Origin: Desulfobulbus propionicus
GTDB taxonomy: Bacteria > Desulfobacterota > Desulfobulbia > Desulfobulbales > Desulfobulbaceae
Direction: 5' to 3'
Assembly (NCBI GenBank): GCA_002746685.1
Contig: PDQK01000033.1
Location: forward strand, 1 to 64,000
DNA: 64,000 bases
In this document: piece by piece, positions 59,370 through 64,000 of the stretch
Layout of the letters: every line of letters starts with the position of its first letter
How positions within the stretch are numbered: position 1 is the stretch's first letter
Made by a program: the position numbers and the translations under genes
The notes under the pieces: model-generated
Databases searched by the model: none
What the model saw: the letters and a program-made list of their open reading frames with translations, nothing else
Told to the model about the DNA's origin: nothing

Positions 59370-61175
59370 TTATTCCTGACAGGGCTCGCCCAAAATATCC
59401 AGTTCAACAAATGTTTTATATCTTGATTTCCGAGCCATGAGTTCCTCGTGGCTCCCTTGCTCTATAATTTTTCCTTGATCAAGGACGATAATCCGATCCG
59501 CCCTGCGGATGGTGGATAAACGGTGAGCTATTATAATTGAAGTGCGGCCCTTGAACCCTTCGGCCACTGCACGCTCAAGGAGACGTTCTGATTCCACATC
59601 AATGGAGGAAGTCGCCTCATCCAGGACCAGAATTGCAGGATCTCTGTACATGGAGCGTACAAAGGAAAGCAGCTGTTTTTCTCCCACAGAAAGGGCTTTA
59701 ACATCCTCACCAATCACGGTATCAAGCCCTTTGGGGAGCTTATCTATAAAAGTCTGCAGTGCAGTATCCTGTAAAATAGTGGTGAGCCGTTGTTCATTAT
59801 ACTCTCCATCTAAAATAATGTTGGCACGTACCGTATCAGGCAGGAGGTAAATATCCTGCATAATAACAGCCACCTGGCTGCGCAGCGCATCAAGGGTAAA
59901 CGTCCTTACATCAATGCCATCAATGGTAACTCGCCCGGAATCGGGGTCATAAAAGCGGGCCAGTAAGTGGATCAGAGTCGTCTTTCCAGCACCAGTTGAA
60001 CCAACAAGGGCCACGGTTTCTCCAGCAGCAATATCCAGGTGAATGTCACGCAGCACCTTTTCCTGCCCGTCATAACTGAAATGAACATGATCGAAACAGA
60101 GCGCACCTGCAGTACTACCAGGTTCTACAGCCTGCTCTGATACGACTAACCGAGGTTGCGTATCCAGCAGCTGAAAAATCCGTTCAGCTGAAGCCATGGC
60201 AGACTGGACAATGGAATATTTTTGTGCAAGTTCTCGCAGTGGTTGAAAAAACAGCCGCATGTAGGCAAGAAAGGCAACCAGTTCTCCAAGAGTAAGCCTG
60301 CCCTGCAGATGTTCACCGCCACCATACCAAAGAATACAAGCCACAGATGATGCACTCATGAGATCAGCCAAGGGCATGAAAAAGGCAAACACCTTGATTT
60401 GGTCTAAATTTCGATCCAGATACTCTTGCGTTTGCTGGCAGTACTTTTCTCCACTGATTTTTTGCCGGTTAAACACCTGAATAATGGTCATTGCTTCAAG
60501 AGTTTCTGCTAAAAAACCGTTGAGTCTTGCCAGCTGGGTGCGAATCCGCCTGAATCGTTCCCTGGCAATTTTTGCAAAAAAAGAGGTAACAATACAAGCC
60601 AGGGGGATAAACAGGGTGAGCCACAGTGCCAGGTAAGCGTTCATATAAAACAGTACACAGAAAATCCCCACCAACTTAAACAAATCATTGCACATGGTCA
60701 CCATGACTGAGGTGAACATCTCGTACATATTTTGGATATCGTTGGTCAAGCGGGTAACCAACCGCCCCACCTTTTGCTCATGAAAAAACCACATATCCAG
60801 GGTCAGGACATGGGCAAAAAGCTGTTGTCTGAGTGTATCCATGATGGACTGGCCCACCCATTCAAGGAGCACCACCTGGAGAAAACCAGCTCCAAATAGC
60901 GCAATAATCAGGCACCCATACCACAGGGCTACCTTTTGCAGCCCAGCCAGTCGGATGTCCATCGGTGGTGCGCTGACAGGGGCCATATAGCTGTCTATGG
61001 CATACTGGACAAGTTTAGGCAGGGCAAGTGTAGCCCCACTGATGGCAAGGGATAAAAGGATGGCAAAACATATAAAAACCATATGCTCTTTACAGTAGCG
61101 CAGAATCCTGCGCCACAGCATTACATCGCCAATATTTCCTTGCTGGCCCTTTTCTGAGTAACCGTAACTAATCAT
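59370..61175 (-). CDS. ABC exporter (TM-ATPase)
   Basis: GSTGAGKTTLIHLLARFYDPDSG, LSVGEKQLLSFVRSMYRDPAILVLDEATSSID. Confidence 0.93.
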   Translation of the reverse strand: MISYGYSEKGQQGNIGDVMLWRRILRYCKEHMVFICFAILLSLAISGATLALPKLVQYAIDSYMAPVSAPPMDIRLAGLQKVALWYGCLIIALFGAGFLQVVLLEWVGQSIMDTLRQQLFAHVLTLDMWFFHEQKVGRLVTRLTNDIQNMYEMFTSVMVTMCNDLFKLVGIFCVLFYMNAYLALWLTLFIPLACIVTSFFAKIARERFRRIRTQLARLNGFLAETLEAMTIIQVFNRQKISGEKYCQQTQEYLDRNLDQIKVFAFFMPLADLMSASSVACILWYGGGEHLQGRLTLGELVAFLAYMRLFFQPLRELAQKYSIVQSAMASAERIFQLLDTQPRLVVSEQAVEPGSTAGALCFDHVHFSYDGQEKVLRDIHLDIAAGETVALVGSTGAGKTTLIHLLARFYDPDSGRVTIDGIDVRTFTLDALRSQVAVIMQDIYLLPDTVRANIILDGEYNEQRLTTILQDTALQTFIDKLPKGLDTVIGEDVKALSVGEKQLLSFVRSMYRDPAILVLDEATSSIDVESERLLERAVAEGFKGRTSIIIAHRLSTIRRADRIIVLDQGKIIEQGSHEELMARKSRYKTFVELDILGEPCQE

Positions 61176-62919
61176 TGTTTTTTTGTTTATCGATCATGGC
61201 TCGATAAAAAGGGTGATCCAGGAGGGTGTTATGTGTTCCCTGCCCCACAATGGCACCATCATCAAGAATGATAATTTGGTCAGCTGCCTCAAGCACATTG
61301 ATTCGGTGGGAGACGATGAGCACAATTTTGGTGGCCTCCACCTCTTTTATCCCTTCCAACACTGCCACTTCAGTTTCCACATCTACCCCGCTGAGTCCAT
61401 CATCAATGATGAGCAGGGGGCGTTTTAAAAGCAGTGCCCGGGCCAGGGAGAGACGTTGTTTCTGCCCGCCTGAGAGCTTAACGCCGCGTTCTCCGATTAC
61501 GGTTTGATACCCATCAGGAAGGCTTAAAATTTCCTCATGGATCGCTGCCTGCTGTGCAGCATTGATAATGTCTGTCTCTGTTGGATCATCCATACCAAAC
61601 CCGATATTGTTGACTACCGTATCAGAAAACAAAACAGGTTCCTGGGACACATACGCGATATGATCACGAATCCATGTGGTGGACAGAGTATGCACTTCCT
61701 GATCATTAAAAAAAAGTTTCTGATCAGGTACCTGGTAAAGCCTGAGCAGAAGCTTGCAGAGCGTGGATTTACCTGAACCGGTCTTGCCGGTAATTCCCAA
61801 AATGCCTGGTCCTACCTCAAGAGAGATGTCAATAAGTACCTCTCTGGTGGCTTCAGGATAGCTGAAATACAGATGTTCAACTCTGTAGGTAACACTATCC
61901 AGGCTCTGCTGTTGTTCATCACCTTCACGCACACACTGTTCCTCTTTCAAAAGTGTATTGATTCGCTTAAGAGAGGTGATACCGCGCTGCATCACATTAG
62001 CCACCCATCCAAACGCCATCATTGGCCAGGTAAGCATTTGCATATAGGTCATAAAGGCTGCAAAATCGCCAATGGTGATGGTCTCGGTTACCACCAACTG
62101 TCCACCATAGTAGAGGATCAGCAGCATACAGAGGTTGCCAAACATGGTTGCTGCGGGGAAAAGCAGCCCCTGAATGCGTGCCACCCCCAGGTTACGGGAA
62201 ACATAGTCTTTGCCATACTTGCCAAAGCGTTTTTGCTGCATTTTTTCCAGGGTATACCCTTGAATGAGCTGGATTGAAGACAGGGTGGTCCTGACAAATT
62301 CTGTGAGTAACGAAAACTGTTCCTGTACCAAATTAAAATGGTAATGCATGCGGCTCGACAATACCCTGGTACACAATCCGAGAAGGGGCATGGGAAGAAG
62401 AGCCAGCAAGGTAAGCTTTATACTGATGGCACCCATGAAACAGATCGCTACCGAGGTCAAGACCAAGGCATCCACAGCAGCAACCAGCCCCATGCCGCTT
62501 GCCATCTGCACAGACCCCAGATCGTTGGATACACGAGCCATGATATCTCCGGTTTTCCAACGTTCAAAAAACGGCTGGTCCATGGTGAGGATATGCTCAT
62601 ATATCTGGTCACGAACCTTTTTTTCCAAGATGCGTGAAAAACCAAGGATCAGATAACGCCAGATAAATCGCAGTACCACCACGCAGCAGGCAGCACCAAC
62701 AATGATAAGAGCAAGCTGAAAAAGGGATCCAGAGGTTGCATTTTGCTCTGCCAAACTATCCACCCCCTGTTTGATGAACTTGGGGATGATCAGTTGAATG
62801 AAATCAACGCAAACAAGCGCTGTAAAACCAAGTAAAAGCCGCTTGATATGACGGCGGAAAACAGGAGTGAGTATGGCAAAGATATTCTTTATGCCAGTAT
62901 GCTCAAGAGGTGTGGTCAT
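61168..62919 (-). CDS. ABC exporter (TM-ATPase), partner of the adjacent exporter
   Basis: GKTGSGKSTLCKLLLRLYQV, LSGGQKQRLSLARALLLKRPLLIIDDGLSGVD; 8-bp overlap with 59370-61175. Confidence 0.93.
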   Translation of the reverse strand: MTTPLEHTGIKNIFAILTPVFRRHIKRLLLGFTALVCVDFIQLIIPKFIKQGVDSLAEQNATSGSLFQLALIIVGAACCVVVLRFIWRYLILGFSRILEKKVRDQIYEHILTMDQPFFERWKTGDIMARVSNDLGSVQMASGMGLVAAVDALVLTSVAICFMGAISIKLTLLALLPMPLLGLCTRVLSSRMHYHFNLVQEQFSLLTEFVRTTLSSIQLIQGYTLEKMQQKRFGKYGKDYVSRNLGVARIQGLLFPAATMFGNLCMLLILYYGGQLVVTETITIGDFAAFMTYMQMLTWPMMAFGWVANVMQRGITSLKRINTLLKEEQCVREGDEQQQSLDSVTYRVEHLYFSYPEATREVLIDISLEVGPGILGITGKTGSGKSTLCKLLLRLYQVPDQKLFFNDQEVHTLSTTWIRDHIAYVSQEPVLFSDTVVNNIGFGMDDPTETDIINAAQQAAIHEEILSLPDGYQTVIGERGVKLSGGQKQRLSLARALLLKRPLLIIDDGLSGVDVETEVAVLEGIKEVEATKIVLIVSHRINVLEAADQIIILDDGAIVGQGTHNTLLDHPFYRAMIDKQKNND

Positions 62920-63926
62920 ACTTTGGGGCGAGACTTAAGCAGTTCTTTGTAAGCATCGGTGAACTTGATAAAAGTGTCGCTATCACCGCCTTTGTCGGGG
63001 TGCATGGTATGTGCTTTTTTCCGGTACAAGGTGGTCAATTCTTTGCGACTCAGTTGTGCAAGTTCCTGTTGGCTGAGCCCAAATACCCTGGCAGCTTCGG
63101 ATACCGACATTTTCTTTTCTGCATGATAAGGGCGATAGCGACGTCTGGCACGTCTAAACCGTTGTCCCATATTATGGTACATCAAGTCACTGTTGTCGGC
63201 ATGGTCAAAGTAAAGAAAAAGGTACCGTTTGAGATACTCCGGAACGCGTTCAGACCGTTCAAAACCTGCCCAGAACGACGAATCCTGGTCCAAGGCACAG
63301 AACTCTTGCAGAAAAAAGGTATCTACTTTTTCACGAGCAAGAACAAAGGGATGGCTCCTCGCGTACTGCTCCCTGAAAAAACGGCCAAGATCAAAGATGG
63401 AAAAAAGATAGGTAAACAGCTCTCTGGCCTGGAGATCCTGCTCCCTTAAAAAGATAAGCTGCTCAATTTCATCACGGGATTTCTCGAGCAAAATTTTATA
63501 CAATGGTGGCGACTTGTCCAACGTATTGGATGAGCAATGCCCAAAACGGAGAAAATGAATCCTTCTCCGATCAAAGACATGGGTGTGTGCAATAGCTCGT
63601 TTGCGCAGCTCGCCTGACATGGGTTTCCAGCTTCGGTAATTATGTCGATTGCGAAATGGTTCGATTTTAAACCGAATATAGGGATCTAAAAAAGGGAAGA
63701 ACAGCTCCTCCAACTCGTTATCAACAAAATTCACCCCATGCTCAGTGAGGGCGAGTACAACGGTTTCGTCTATCTCGAAATGAACATCCCCGGAATAGTT
63801 GATGTAGTTTTCCGGTGCAGTGCCGAGGTCAAACACGTTTTTAAAACGATAGACTTCACCATCCAGGTAAGTGTGGCGCATGGTGTAATGCACACCACCG
63901 GGGGTTATTTTACGGGCAAGGTACAT
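62916..63926 (-). CDS. Protein with C-terminal J (DnaJ) domain
   Basis: C-terminal SRKELTTLYRKKAHTMHPDKGGDSDTFIKFTDAYKELLKS. Confidence 0.88.
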   Translation of the reverse strand: MYLARKITPGGVHYTMRHTYLDGEVYRFKNVFDLGTAPENYINYSGDVHFEIDETVVLALTEHGVNFVDNELEELFFPFLDPYIRFKIEPFRNRHNYRSWKPMSGELRKRAIAHTHVFDRRRIHFLRFGHCSSNTLDKSPPLYKILLEKSRDEIEQLIFLREQDLQARELFTYLFSIFDLGRFFREQYARSHPFVLAREKVDTFFLQEFCALDQDSSFWAGFERSERVPEYLKRYLFLYFDHADNSDLMYHNMGQRFRRARRRYRPYHAEKKMSVSEAARVFGLSQQELAQLSRKELTTLYRKKAHTMHPDKGGDSDTFIKFTDAYKELLKSRPKV

Positions 63927-64000
63927 AAGATAGACTATATTTGAGGTGGAGATGGAGCAGTGTTTTGTTTACCTCCTAACACAGGTACTGCTTTACCACA

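Overview
The window looks like a chromosomal segment of a Desulfobacterota-like bacterium (lineage inferred from gene content only). It has three parts. (1) 1-5.5 kb: the 3' part of a type I-G (formerly I-U) CRISPR-Cas locus (Csb1/Cas7, Csb2/Cas5-6, fused Cas4-Cas1, Cas2) with a short array. The leader-proximal spacer is only 10 bp, and the degenerate last repeat runs directly into a decayed aldehyde:ferredoxin oxidoreductase pseudogene. (2) 9,411-18,509: an AT-rich integrated element of about 9.1 kb, bounded by a 27-bp duplication of the 3' end of tRNA-Pro(CGG). It carries a CI-like repressor, a putative ssDNA-binding protein, a run of tiny membrane/coat-like ORFs, a Zot/pI-type ATPase, a modular pIII-like adhesin, a pVI-like membrane protein, a Rep_trans-like replication initiator and a tyrosine integrase next to the tRNA. 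I read it as an inovirus (filamentous phage) prophage. It has an apparently split pI, no secretin, and a duplicated hairpin-containing leader upstream of rep. This is the most interesting system in the window. (3) The rest is mostly housekeeping: HU, LarE, PheA, ABC-F, an amino-acid ABC transporter, MCP, MoaA, TsaD, RsmA, RNase G, LptF, Nnr, two-component proteins, PHP-UvrD, NadD/ProA/ProB/Obg/L27/L21, rubredoxin and ABC exporters. A few fusions and motif oddities there are worth checking. No database search was possible; family assignments rest on recognised motifs and gene context.
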